DNA of 64,000 nt from Bacteroidota bacterium (GCA_016718035.1 JADKEK010000006.1:310001-374000); one strand, 5' to 3'; positions 47,335 through 57,608 are shown, counted from the stretch's first letter. Made by a program: numbers and translations. Notes: a model not told the origin generated them from the sequence alone.

Positions 47335-48342
47335 TTAATCTTTATAACTATCAAATGGTATTTCAGTTCGAATTGTTTCTTTTGTTTGAGGATTGACTAC
47401 AACTACGTTACCAAATTCATCAGGTGTAAAATCTGGATTTGTGGTTTTCAATTCCTTCATCTCATTTGCAAAGTCCTTTTTCATTAATTTTTTAATGTTA
47501 TTATGATAATTATCCACAGTAGTTTCTAATCTTTTTGCAACCTGAGCAGCAGTCATTATTTTTCCTGTAAATTTACTTAATTTTCCAAGATTTAAAATTA
47601 AAGAAATTTCTTTCCCTGCCATACCCTCTCCTGGAATAATTGATAGTGAATTTTCAACATAATCCCACCCACTCATTTCAACATTGTATATATCAGAACC
47701 TGTATTTAGACCTTTAATAATATGAGAAGCTGCAATTCCAGGATTCATATCAGCAATTGTTCGTCCAAATTCTTCACCTTCATCTGAATGCACCCAACAA
47801 TCTCGTCCAGCAAACCAATTGCTTACACTATTAGAAAGTTTCTCACCTTTAGTTAATTCAAATTTTTGCAATGTTACTCCAATTGATGTAAGGATTTCAT
47901 TCCCATTCTCATCAATACTAGAAGTTACTGTAACATATTCTACCCACATAACCCCAGTTTGATATTTGTCACCATGATCAATTGTTCCACCAACTTTTTG
48001 AGCAAATTCCCATGCCCTCTTACTCATGTGGTCAGTACCACGATTGCCAGACAATCCAAAAGGGTCTGAGTATATTATTGGATTATTATTGAATGTACTA
48101 TATGCACTTTGCCAATAATATAAATCAGGATCCAAATTCCATCTCCTTCCTAGTCGGGTATCGTATTCCCAAAATTCTGCTGTGTTCAAATTCCCATCTC
48201 CATATACTTCATCATCCTGCTCCTGCCCATTAAAGCCAAATTTATAGTTTTCAGATATGAAAGCTATATTCCTACCTACCAATAACATCCCGAACGGGTC
48301 GTGGTGTTTTTGGTTGATTGGTCTTGCGGTTATGGGTTGCAT
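47335..48342 (-). CDS. Orphan Rhs C-terminal tip 2
   Basis: 335 residues. Leader 'MQPITARPINQKH', core starting 'HDPFGMLLVGRNIAFISENY', then strongly diverged ('NTAEFWEYDTRLGRRWNLDP', 'STFNNNPIIYSDPFGL'). The variable part ends with a basic helical stretch ('VAKRLETTVDNYHNNIKKLM') and a compact block 'NPDFTPDEFGNVVVVNPQT', 'TEIPFDSYKD', a C-terminal style I have seen at the ends of Bacteroidetes polymorphic toxins; no catalytic residues can be assigned. The DPFGM-coding DNA is the same as in the other tips although the protein after it is not. Confidence 0.78.
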   Translation of the reverse strand: MQPITARPINQKHHDPFGMLLVGRNIAFISENYKFGFNGQEQDDEVYGDGNLNTAEFWEYDTRLGRRWNLDPDLYYWQSAYSTFNNNPIIYSDPFGLSGNRGTDHMSKRAWEFAQKVGGTIDHGDKYQTGVMWVEYVTVTSSIDENGNEILTSIGVTLQKFELTKGEKLSNSVSNWFAGRDCWVHSDEGEEFGRTIADMNPGIAASHIIKGLNTGSDIYNVEMSGWDYVENSLSIIPGEGMAGKEISLILNLGKLSKFTGKIMTAAQVAKRLETTVDNYHNNIKKLMKKDFANEMKELKTTNPDFTPDEFGNVVVVNPQTKETIRTEIPFDSYKD

Positions 48343-48663
48343 GGGATAATTTGAAGTTAAAAATAACTAATTATTTTGCTAATTGACGAAAAAAAATCAA
48401 CCCAAATTAAACTAGTATAGTTCATTTGAAATCTGATTTTCTTATGAGATTTCGTGAACACTAAGCTACTTTTTTACTTCCCAGCTAGCATTGAAGTTGG
48501 ATAGGTATGTAGGGGAGAATTTTGTTGTTGATAGATTTATGAATGGAGAGATAGGCTACTTAAGTAATGATGGGCGAAATTAGTTATTGTAAATGTTACA
48601 ATATGTTTGTTGATTTTGTTATTATAGTTTTAAACAGTTTCACTTTTATGAGTAAATACATAT
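48343..48663. other. Spacer upstream of tip 2
   Basis: About 320 bp, AT-rich, no gene seen. It presumably carries the promoter of tip 2, but no clear element was found. Confidence 0.4.
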
Positions 48664-48996
48664 CTATTCAAATTGTTCGATCCACCCGTCTTTAATATAC
48701 GGTTTACCATATTCACATCCTATTTTAAAATAAAAATGCTCAAATAAAGTATCTACTTTAGTTAAAGGGTAGATTCTTAACATTGTATCATTAAAGATGT
48801 AATATCTACCCTCTTTTTTCATATTTATTTCTTCTATCGTTGGATATAAATAGCTGCTTGGCTTTAATATCGATGTATTAAGTTCTTTTACATATTCATA
48901 GGCTGCCTTATCGTCAAGATGGCAGAACAATGTACATGATTGCACTAATATTATTAATCCAATTGATATAATTATTTTTTTCAGTCCTAAATTCAT
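48664..48996 (-). CDS. Candidate immunity lipoprotein for tip 1
   Basis: 110 residues with a lipoprotein signal ('SIGLIILVQSC'). C-terminus 'KIGCEYGKPYIKDGWIEQFE' and 'AAYEYVKELN' resemble the 38633-38947 protein behind tip 6, whose tip is homologous to tip 1. Starts about 40 bp after the end of the tip 1 reading. Immunity role inferred from this paired conservation. Confidence 0.68.
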   Translation of the reverse strand: MNLGLKKIIISIGLIILVQSCTLFCHLDDKAAYEYVKELNTSILKPSSYLYPTIEEINMKKEGRYYIFNDTMLRIYPLTKVDTLFEHFYFKIGCEYGKPYIKDGWIEQFE

Positions 48997-49038
48997 TTAT
49001 TAAGTGAGTTGTCTTAACTATTTTTTATTAGTCCTAAA

Positions 49039-50174
49039 TCAATCCTCATTAAAGTGAAGCCCAGTTCCGTCTATTGATATTTTATATGGCACTTGATTTG
49101 AATCAGATAAATTTGAACCCGGTAAATTCGCCTCCGGCGATGTAATTGTTGACATGGAAATTCCATAAAAAATTAATTTTGCTGTTGAAGTCACTAAATT
49201 TGTATAATCAAGTTCGGACATACTTAAATTAGCTGCCCCAGTCGACGGATTTGACAATGTACCCCTTAAAAGCCAATTTGCAACATTGGACATAAAAGTG
49301 GGATCATTTACCAAGGTTGGATTTATTAAACCAAAATAAGCAGCTTCTCTGATATCAGAATTAATCAATTTCGCATATTTATAATACTGTGCATCTAATT
49401 GTCGCATATTCTTTTAAATATGTAGTTACTTCTAAATTTTAACAACCAGTCAACTCCTTGAACTAATGCCACTGCATTTGAAGCACGATTTAATCGGTTC
49501 ATTTTGACAAACCTTAACTCATAATTTTCATCAGCAAGGTTTAAGCGTGCAGGGCTTTTTCCTACATTCGTATTATTATAATTATTGTCGTATGATTGAA
49601 AATAATATTTTATTCCGGTTTGAGGGCTTAAACTTAGTGATCCCCCTTCAGCAATATGTGGCATATCTAACCAAGTTCCTTCAAAATCTGCAGGGTTAAT
49701 TTCAAATGTAGCCAACCCAAACGTGCCAACGTTATCAATTTGAGTTAATGACCTATTATCAAAGTTGGAGTTTTGAGCACTTTCAATTTTAGATTTTACA
49801 ATGTCACCATTATTTTCTAAATCGATAACTGTTAGTCCATTAATGTATTTGAACCTAGCATCTTCATTGCTTAAATATTCCAGTCCATCCAAGTCAACAC
49901 CATCAATTGGCCGATTACTTGTAAATTGATATGGCGTTAACATTGGGTAAAATTTATTTAGTGGGTCTACACTCAAAAACTTACCCAACCTCGGATTATA
50001 AATCCTAAACCCATAATCATAAATATTCCCATCACCATAAGTTTCTTTATCACTTTCCTTCCCGTTAAACCCGAACCTATACTCACTTCCCCCTTCCCAA
50101 TTTCGTCCAACCAACAACATCCCGAACGGGTCGTAATGAGTTTTGCTAGAAGTCAAAAGGTTATTGGAATACAT
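49039..50174 (-). pseudogene. Orphan Rhs C-terminal tip 1, one frameshift
   Basis: The first frame (50174-49395, 259 residues) has leader 'MYSNNLLTSSKTH', the full core ('YDPFGMLLVGRNWEGG', 'FNGKESDKETYGDGN', 'YDYGFRIYNPRLGKFLSVDP', 'PYQFTSNRPIDGVDLDG') and a variable domain like tip 6. The second (49407-49039, 122 residues) continues it: 'MRQLDAQYYKYAKLINSDIR', 'NVANWLLRGTLSNPSTGAAN'. Alignment with tip 6 runs across the junction, so one indel near 49400 splits a single gene of about 378 codons. First tip of the array, 41 bp from the recombinase gene. Confidence 0.8.
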
Positions 50175-50215
50175 GGATTAATTATTATTCAAATATTACA
50201 TTATTTTGCTAATAA

Positions 50216-51270
50216 TCAAAGTTTTGACTGTGATTTTTCGGCGTCAATAAGGGCATTCATTCTTTCATGAACCAAATCAATAGCCGAGTCAAGATATTGT
50301 TGCGCGAATGAAACGTACCTGTAAAAGGCCTTGCTGCCGGGTGCGTGACCGGAAATTTGACGAACCATTAATTCAGGAACCCCTAACAAAAGCAAATTAG
50401 TTATGGCTGTGCGACGCATGGTATGTGTGGTTATCAAATCGCAAAAACGATATGGTTTGCCGTTTTCAAAACCGTATGTGGAATGCCTTCCTGATTTCTT
50501 GACTTTCCGATAACTGAAGTCCAGCCCGCTGCTTCACATAACAATTTGATATTTTTATTTAACTGACTATTTGAAATTTGGGGTAAAAGTTTGCCTGTTT
50601 TTTTATATTTATTGAAAATGGTTATTACATAATCAGGGAGTTTAAGTATGGTTTCTGTATTTGTTTTACCTGATGTAACACGCAAATAATTACCACCTGA
50701 GGAACATTCTATGTTATTGGGCCTTAGGTTCATTAGGTCTCCAAACCTCAAACCTACAAAACAACCCACAACAAAAATGTCTTTCGTTGCAATAAACCTG
50801 GCATTCAATGTGGCAGCAAATTTTTCATTCCCCGTGAGAAAAGCAATATGCTTTTGTTCGAGCACAATTATCGGGATCTGCTCTTTTACGGATTTAAAAC
50901 AGTTAATTATAACTGTGCAGTCAATAAGCTTTTCAACAGTTAAATACCTGAAAAACACCTTAATAATTTTAAAATGTGAACTTACATAATTATCAAAACA
51001 GCCCCTTTGGAACAAGAATTTGGCGTATTTAGCACTTATCCTATCCCATCGTTTTATCTCAGATTTCAAAAGGTTTTTTCCGGCTTTTTTGAGGTCGCAT
51101 ATATGTAAATCGATATTCAATTCGGACTCAAATTGAACAATTGAATGCAGTGTATCCCTATATTTGGCAATTACTGATTTTCTTAATCGCCTGCCATTCA
51201 ATTGTTTATGTCGGCCAGTGTGGCTACTCACAATAAACCTTATAAATAATGTTTCGAAGTTGTAAATCAT
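50216..51270 (-). pseudogene. Tyrosine recombinase (integrase family), one frameshift
   Basis: Site-specific DNA recombinase of the XerC/D-lambda Int class. The first frame (51270-50434) has an N-terminal SAM-like core-binding domain and the catalytic Arg in 'GLRFGDLMNLRPNN', with the beta-strand Lys in 'RVTSGKT'. The second (50437-50216) holds 'HTMRRTAITNLLLLG', 'ISGHAPGSKAFYRYV' with the HxxR box and nucleophilic Tyr. The bridge 'STYGFENGKPYRFCDLITT' in the second frame shows one indel near 50490. Reads toward the tip array from its head. It may be the enzyme that moves cassettes or an unrelated mobile element remnant. Confidence 0.82.
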
Positions 51271-51760
51271 ATAAGATAATGTTTAATTATATATAGAGGG
51301 TAGCTGTAAATAAATTCCATAAACAATTGTTAATTTAATTTATTCAAACACTTATACTTCCAACCTTAATAACTAGTTTTCCATCCGAAGTCAAGCCCTA
51401 ATTTGTTTTTTACTTTACTTGTTGCATTGAATAACAAGCACTTAGGTAATTATGTGAAAAAATGACAAAAATATTTTCAAAATAATTTGTTTTTTTAAAA
51501 AATGATTATTAAACTTGTTTAGAAAATAGTTGAAACCCTTATACAATAACCCTAATAAACAACAATTAAACCGGAGAATTGAGAACCCTCCAAATTGAAA
51601 ACAATCCAATTTATTTTTAGCTGACAATACACTTTCATCATCCCCGTTGGCTAACCTATTTTAATTACTGTCACGTTTTGCGACAAACCTAGTGGTGCTT
51701 AGGCTACAAAGGATTGGAACTGATTTGTTTACAAATCGGACAGCTAAACTATTATTCATT
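51271..51760. other. Divergent intergenic region between recombinase and Rhs operon
   Basis: About 490 bp, very AT-rich, no gene. It must hold promoters for the recombinase (minus) and the operon (plus). A perfect small hairpin GATTTG-TTTA-CAAATC lies at 51722-51737, 23 bp before the proposed TTG start, and could affect translation of the operon. No attachment-site-like repeat was found. Confidence 0.5.
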
Positions 51761-52372
51761 TTGAAAAAACATTTTTCAAGATACAGGAAAAGTATTGCCC
51801 GTTATTTTTTAATGGGAATTATGACCTTATTTATTAATATGAGTTATAGTCAGGTAAATATTGCAATGAATACAAACAACATTTCAACGATAAATGATTT
51901 GTGGAACATTGGTATTGTTTCAATGTATCCAAATCAACAAATTGTTGATGTAGAATTGACAGTATATAGCGAGGATGAGACTGTTTTATATAAGGGTAAC
52001 AAAACAACAATCGTATTACAACCTTCACTTAATATTTCTATCACACCAACATCAGATGGTATTCATCATGACGTTACTGATTTTCCTAAAAATGATACAT
52101 TACAACAAGTGGATGCATCATTTATTCCTAACGGTAATTATGTATTATGTGTTTCTGTTTTTGCACATGAACCTAAGGTGGAATTAAACCGAAGCTGTGA
52201 GTTTATCACTGTAAAAAATAGCTATCTGGATAGTCTGTTAATTTCAGTTAAAAGGAAAGTGCCAAAAGCCGGCATTCAAGTCCATATTACGGTAGAAATA
52301 TTTTCATATATTGACGTGTATTCCAGCCCACGCCAACAACACTGCAACACCGAAATACCGGTATATTCTTAA
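51761..52372 (+). pseudogene. N-terminal part of a frameshifted outer-membrane/secreted protein
   Basis: First gene of the Rhs operon. The start is placed at TTG 51761 because 'KKHFSRYRKSIARYF' plus 'LMGIMTLFINMSYSQ' forms a proper signal peptide; a GTG at 51692 adds nothing plausible. The first domain ('TINDLWNIGIVSMYPNQQIV', 'FIPNGNYVLCVSVFA') resembles that of the 54409 protein. Good reading is lost near 52310; after that 'TLQHRNTGIFLNPSVELFGY' and 'NMSIFYDTDSDFYYSN' follow in another frame. Taken with the next pieces, one gene of about 880 codons spans 51761-54406 with about five indels. Confidence 0.65.
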
Positions 52373-52567
52373 ATCCTTCAGTTGAATTATTTGGATATCC
52401 ATTAAATATGTCTATATTTTATGATACTGATAGTGATTTTTACTATAGTAATATACCAACTTTCAATTCAATTTTGACACGAAGGCTTACCAACAAATAT
52501 TACAAGAAGATTACAAAGTCAACTGGCTTCGAAGTCACCACTTTCGCCTGAAAAATATCAGGAAGCA

Positions 52568-53428
52568 ATGACCATGATAACTTCATTGGAGGATTTTGAA
52601 AGCATTACTAACAACCCTTATTTTCAGCAAGAAGTAGCAAGGCTAGATAGTTTAAAAGTGTATGAAAAATATCTAAATGATTCTGCTGCGTTGACATTAG
52701 TGCAAGCTAAAATTCAACATTTGGACACTTTATCCTTAGAGCAAATGAATAACGATTCTTTATGTTTAGATAGCACCACTGTAATGCAACAAACGCAACT
52801 TGTAAAGGATTCTTTAATTGCGATACAAGATTCAATTACCAACACCATTGCTGCTGGTAAAGAGATAATCGAAAAAGCAAAACGGTATCACGAAATTATT
52901 CAAAATCAAGCACTTTTGGAGGAACAAATATTGGCAGACTCAAATATTGCAGAAGTAAAAGCATACTTCGATAAATTCAACGGTTTTGATGCATCAACAT
53001 TGAGTGATCCTAACCTAATTACTGCTAAGCTGAAAGAGATTGATCAACTCAAAAAAATTGAAGGATTTATTACCGGATTTGAGTCATTACAATTTGGTGC
53101 TACCGTGCCAAATTACTCTGAGTTGTCAATTACCAGTGTGTTGCTAAATGGACTTAATGTAAATTACGCTATAGGTAATTGCTCAGTGATAGCTGTAGCT
53201 GGTCGTATAAACGATAATTCTACCTTTTTCAAACCAGACAGGGAACAACGCACTTTTAGTAAATTATATGTGGCAGGATTTGAGCAGCAAATTACTACAA
53301 ATAGTAAATATGGTTTGTTTGTCTTACAATCCGATTTTAGTGACCAAGACTCATTGTCTTTCTATAATTTCCTTGAAAAAAATAATACCATTGCCGGTAA
53401 ATTTTCAACGGGATTTTTCAAAAAATAA
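52568..53428 (+). pseudogene. Middle part of the frameshifted barrel protein
   Basis: 286 codons open from 52568; the natural reading begins earlier ('ITSQLASKSPLSPEKYQEAM'). Long polar alpha-helical/coiled-coil section ('IAAGKEIIEKAKRYHEIIQN', 'ITAKLKEIDQLKKIEGF'), then strands that start the barrel. The frame ends at an A6 run (53409-53415); skipping one base leads directly into the next piece. Confidence 0.6.
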
Positions 53429-54224
53429 ACTCAAGGCTGAAGGTGAGATTGCCATCTCTTATGCTGAAAATAAAGATATTATTGGCTTTGAAGAAGTTGA
53501 GGAAGAAGTTACTAATGTCCCTAATTTTTGGTTATTACAATCCTTAGTGCAAAAGGATGATTTAGCTACCGGCACTTTTACTGATAAAGCGGCAATACTA
53601 AGCCTCTCCAGCACATTTTTCCAAAACAAAACTACAGTCGCTATTACCGGTAGGTACGTTGGCACAGGATTCTATACCCCGGGTAATCCATTTTTGATCA
53701 ACGATTTGATGAATGTTGAATTTGGAGTCGATCAGTCGTTGTTTAAAAACAAGTTGCAACTCAGTGCGCATGTTATTAAAAACCAGGATAACCTGGAGCA
53801 ACTAAAAGAAGTGACTACTTCTTACTACAATCTGAGAGCCGGGATGAAATTAAGAATCCCAAAATACCCGATGATTTCTATAGATTATTTACCAAATGTG
53901 ATAATCAATGAATTTGACCAAATACAAGTAAATACCCTTTCAGCAATTACTGCATACAATTATAGGTTAGGTAATATACCATGTTTGATTTCCTTTAATT
54001 ATATGGACATCCAAACATTGAGTGCAGAAAACGATAGCACCAATTTTAATAGCCGGTATTATAACATACTTAACAATTTTAATTTTAAAAATTCGATATA
54101 CAAACATGTTTTAATTATAACGAAGCAGTTACAGTTACAGAAGCAGTCATATTTAGTATTTACAGTGTCGGCACCAGATTTAGTGCAACTAAGTGGATGG
54201 ATGTGTATGCAAACTTTCAACTGA
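53409..54224 (+). pseudogene. Barrel part of the frameshifted outer-membrane protein
   Basis: From 'NKLKAEGEIAISYAENKD' onward, alternating amphipathic strands typical of an outer-membrane beta-barrel, similar in character to the barrel encoded at 23260-25008 ('FGVDQSLFKNKLQLSAHV', 'LGNIPCLISFNYMD'). Around 54095, at an AAAAA run, the correct reading moves to another frame ('NYNEAVTVTEAVIFSIY'). Confidence 0.6.
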
Positions 54225-54406
54225 CCGGCAACGAACACAACAATTATGAACCAGGAGGGCAATTGGAACTCGATTTTTCACCATTAGCAACGATGAAATT
54301 AAAAACCGGATTTTATGTATACCCTGAATCAACTTTAGATTATATGACCAATATTCAAAATATTTCAAATACATCAATTTACATTTCTGCAACCTATAAT
54401 TTTTAA
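54197..54406 (+). pseudogene. C-terminal strands of the frameshifted barrel protein
   Basis: Continues the barrel: 'MDVYANFQLTGNEHNNYEPG', 'ATMKLKTGFYVYPESTL', ending 'TSIYISATYNF', whose final aromatic residue is typical of barrel C-termini. The stop codon is two bases before the start of the next gene. Confidence 0.6.
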
Positions 54407-54408
54407 TT

Positions 54409-55548
54409 ATGAAAAAAGTTGTGTTAAGTATGTTTAGTTGCCTATTATTTGGCTTATTACAAGCTCAAGTAACGGTAACAGCCGTTCCGCCGGGACCGCG
54501 ATTTACCCTGGATGATTTATGGCAGGTCACGCTGGTCGAAAATATGACACCAACTAAAGAGGTTTGGTTGAGTGTTAGTCTAAACGTATACGAACAAGCA
54601 GGGCCTAAAATACTCACTACTACTTCTCAAAAATTTCAATTTGGTAAAGCTGCTATCATAAATATTAATAAAACCAATTTAGACAATTATGGTCCAATTA
54701 GCACAGTATACCACCAACGAAGTTTCAAAAATGAATTAGCAGAAGCAAGGCGGAATTTTCCATCTGGTGATTACAAGGTTGAAGTGATTTGTAATTATGA
54801 GGGGAATGGGTTTTCTGAGCCTTTGGGGAAATATCTATATAATATTAATGCTGAGTTGGTTATGCCTATTCAACTGGTGAGTGTGTTTAATAACGATACA
54901 ATTGAGGATGCATATCCGATGTTTAATTGGACACCTCCATATCCATTACCAACCGGTAATTTGACATATGAAATTGTATTGACTGAAATAAAACCATTAG
55001 AAACACCTATTGCGGCAGTTAAGAGAAATCAGCCTCTGATTAGAAACCAACAAGTAAATCAAAACTCATTGATTTATACCACTGTTGAACCGAAACTAAT
55101 TGCAGGTAAGGAATATGCATGGCAGGTCAATGCCTATACAGAAAGAGGTGATTTTTATTCCGGAAGCGAAACATGGCGGTTTATATATAATCCGGAAGAA
55201 GACACTATCGATTATCCAGACCAATTTTATTTGATGTCATCTGTCATACCAAATACCTATGTTACCATTTTTGACAACATACTGCCAGTTAAGTTTGTGG
55301 ATGATTACGAGGTTGTAGATACACTAAGTTATTTACATTTATATGATGACAATTTTGCATTGATTGCTACTGAAGAGCAAATTCCAATTGCTCACACCTT
55401 AGGTACTAATTATTCATATGTTCGTTTTTGTGAAGATGATTTCCCTATCCCAAATGGACGTTACGTTCTAGAAATAGGGGGCGTAAATAAACAAAAATAT
55501 TTTATAAGATTTCAAAATAACAGCCTAGTGGGGCCTGTGGTGGAATAA
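54409..55548 (+). CDS. Secreted partner protein of the Rhs operon (beta-domain, giant-protein N-terminus-like)
   Basis: 379 residues with signal peptide ('SMFSCLLFGLLQAQ'). Two beta domains: an N-terminal one ('TLDDLWQVTLVENMTPTKEV', 'FPSGDYKVEVICNYEG') shared with the 51761 gene product, and a second with 'FNWTPPYPLPTGNLTYEIVL', 'KEYAWQVNAYTERGDFYSG', shared with the 22328-23263 N-terminal part of the giant protein. It is intact and tightly packed (two bases after the barrel, one base before the next gene). Probably a periplasmic or surface component of the export/anchoring apparatus. Confidence 0.75.
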   Translation: MKKVVLSMFSCLLFGLLQAQVTVTAVPPGPRFTLDDLWQVTLVENMTPTKEVWLSVSLNVYEQAGPKILTTTSQKFQFGKAAIININKTNLDNYGPISTVYHQRSFKNELAEARRNFPSGDYKVEVICNYEGNGFSEPLGKYLYNINAELVMPIQLVSVFNNDTIEDAYPMFNWTPPYPLPTGNLTYEIVLTEIKPLETPIAAVKRNQPLIRNQQVNQNSLIYTTVEPKLIAGKEYAWQVNAYTERGDFYSGSETWRFIYNPEEDTIDYPDQFYLMSSVIPNTYVTIFDNILPVKFVDDYEVVDTLSYLHLYDDNFALIATEEQIPIAHTLGTNYSYVRFCEDDFPIPNGRYVLEIGGVNKQKYFIRFQNNSLVGPVVE

Positions 55549-55549
55549 A

Positions 55550-56098
55550 ATGAAAAACACTTTTATTATTTATACTTGTCTAGCGCTCTCAAGTTGTTCA
55601 ACTAAATTAGATAGTTTGAATAACAATGAGTTAAAATCATTTGTTACATCAGATGAAGCAGCGCTTCGCGAATCTAAAAATATTAACGGGCAAACTGTCA
55701 GCTATTATTATTTGCCAACAGATTATTTAATTGCGAATGAAGTTAAAGGAACAAGTATAGATAAAAATATGTATGATTCGTTATATCAGCTATTTGCGCA
55801 ATATCATTACTTTGAGATCCAAATAGAAGGCATTGAAGAGTTATTGAGAAACACTGGGTTTGTTGAAAAAGGTATGATCTTTATTGAAACGAATAAAGAA
55901 AATGTTTACCCAGCGTTTTCTGTTATTGAGCCGGGATATGGTATACTGCCCTTTAATAAAGTATTAGTTGCATTTCCAAATAATTTTTCAAATGATCTGA
56001 AAGTTTATTTAAAAGTTAATGTTGGAAATTCTACACTTTATAAATTCAACGTTGCTTTTTCTAAAATTAAAAAATACCCTCAATTATTAATACAATAA
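55550..56098 (+). CDS. Lipoprotein of the Rhs operon
   Basis: 182 residues, lipoprotein signal 'YTCLALSSCSTKLD' (lipobox 'LSSC'). Mature part mixed alpha/beta; no recognised domain. Starts one base after the upstream stop codon, so it is in the same transcript. May anchor or chaperone the large SpvB-type protein encoded next. Function unknown. Confidence 0.7.
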   Translation: MKNTFIIYTCLALSSCSTKLDSLNNNELKSFVTSDEAALRESKNINGQTVSYYYLPTDYLIANEVKGTSIDKNMYDSLYQLFAQYHYFEIQIEGIEELLRNTGFVEKGMIFIETNKENVYPAFSVIEPGYGILPFNKVLVAFPNNFSNDLKVYLKVNVGNSTLYKFNVAFSKIKKYPQLLIQ

Positions 56099-56108
56099 AC
56101 TAATTGTT

Positions 56109-56972
56109 ATGTTAAACAAACTTCGTAATTCAAGGATTGTAAAGTGCATCGTAATGCTTACCGGATTTTTTGTTGTATTCGATGTATTTACCATAACTAA
56201 ATTATTTGCATTAACATCAGGACCTTCGCAACCAGAATTTACTGGATTTTCTAATGTAACTTCAAATAATTTGGTAAATCCCTTCACCGGAGATTTTTCC
56301 TATTCTATTCCTATGCTAGAAATTGGTGGTATTCCTTTAGGCTTAACATACAACGCCGGCGTTGGAATGGATGAAGAAGCCAGTTGGGTTGGTTTAGGTT
56401 GGAGTTTTAATCCAGGATCTATTTCGCGTGACGTTAGGGGGCTACCTGACGATTTTAATGGAGAAAATATTATTAGCAATATAAATTTAAAACCGAATAC
56501 AACTTATGGTGTTACCCTTGGTGCTGAACTTGAATTATTTGGGCTTACTAATAAAAAGAAAAGTAGTGATACAATTGGCAGTTTTAACTTGGGTGCAAAT
56601 TGGTCTTTTATATATAATAATTACACTGGTTTTGATGTGCAATCAAGTATTTCCCCTTCTATTTCTAGTGCAATTTCCAGCAAATTACCTTTAAGTGCTT
56701 CTTTATCCACTTCAATTGGAAGCAAGTCTGATGGCAGTGTTTCCGATATTTCAATTAGCCCGCAAATCACATTTACTAGGAATGCAACTCGGGCAGAAGA
56801 AAATGGTAAAAATAATACCAGTCTAGGTTTAACTTTTAATTCAAGGAAAGGGTTTCAAGGTTTAACGTTAACAGCAATTATTCCGAAACACGAACTTCTG
56901 CTACTGATGTATCTTTTAAATACCAAGCTACTAGGGAAATATGTCGCGTTCCTCAACTGTGTTGCCGCCTAA
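56109..56972 (+). pseudogene. N-terminus of a giant SpvB/Rhs-type shell protein (frameshifted)
   Basis: Signal or membrane segment ('IVMLTGFFVVFDVFTITKLF'), then the typical Bacteroidetes SpvB/RHS opening 'NPFTGDFSYSIPMLEIGGIP', 'LTYNAGVGMDEEASWVGLGW', 'SFNPGSISRDVRGLPDDF'. Good reading ends near 56876; 'NYSETRTSATDVSFKYQ' and then 'SRSSTVLPPNRTYKPSNTND' follow in other frames. With the next pieces it forms one gene of about 2,200 codons (56109-62702) broken by at least six indels. Confidence 0.75.
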
Positions 56973-57061
56973 TCGCACCTATAAACCAAGCAATACCAAC
57001 GATTTTACAAATAACTCATTCACATTTAACGGTAAATTAGGGATTACGGCATTTGGTTTAG

Positions 57062-57608
57062 ATGGGCATTGCCAGTATTACTGGATTCATGTCTAATCAA
57101 AGACTTGAGCAATCGCAAAAAAAATCTAGTAATCCAGCCTTTGGTTATTTATACTTGAGGGAACCGGGTAATGAAAATTTATTGGATTTTAACCGTGAGC
57201 AGGACGGTTCACTTGAACCAACAACAAAAAATTTGGCACCGGGATTTCTGACTTATGATGTTTATTCAGTAAGTGGCCCGGGAATGTCAGGGTGTGTTTC
57301 GACCATACCGAAATGAAGTCGGATATATCTCAGATCCTGTAAGCGAATTTCACAGCACATCCGGATCCGCAGGACTGGAATTTGCCGGAGGTTGGGCAGT
57401 TAGCCCCGGGGTAGACGTTAGTGTTACTAAAGTAACATCTAATTCTGGCGCATGGACAGAACAAAATGCAGTTGATGATTATACGCACTATAACTCTGCA
57501 TACGAAATCAATAAGTTTAGAGAACGTTCTTATTTTGCTTATGTTGGCGATAATGGAGCTGAAAATAATGAAGAAAAAAGGCGTTACCTCTTTCGAACTG
57601 GCTGTTGA
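57062..57608 (+). pseudogene. Fragments of the SpvB/Rhs-type shell protein
   Basis: Two overlapping open stretches, 57062-57316 ('GFMSNQRLEQSQKKSSNPAF', 'FLTYDVYSVSGPGM') and 57273-57608 ('GYISDPVSEFHSTSGSAGLE'), read one after the other with an indel near 57290. The content continues the N-terminal SpvB-like domain. The frame shifts again near 57575. Confidence 0.6.

Noticed and set aside
34861..50133. Regularly repeated core sequences as a CRISPR array
   Set aside because: Copies are kilobases apart, coding and in-frame; no short regular spacers and no cas genes are present.
32933..51270. Array as an insertion sequence or transposon cluster
   Set aside because: No transposase gene or terminal inverted repeats around the units; the only recombinase is of the tyrosine type and single.
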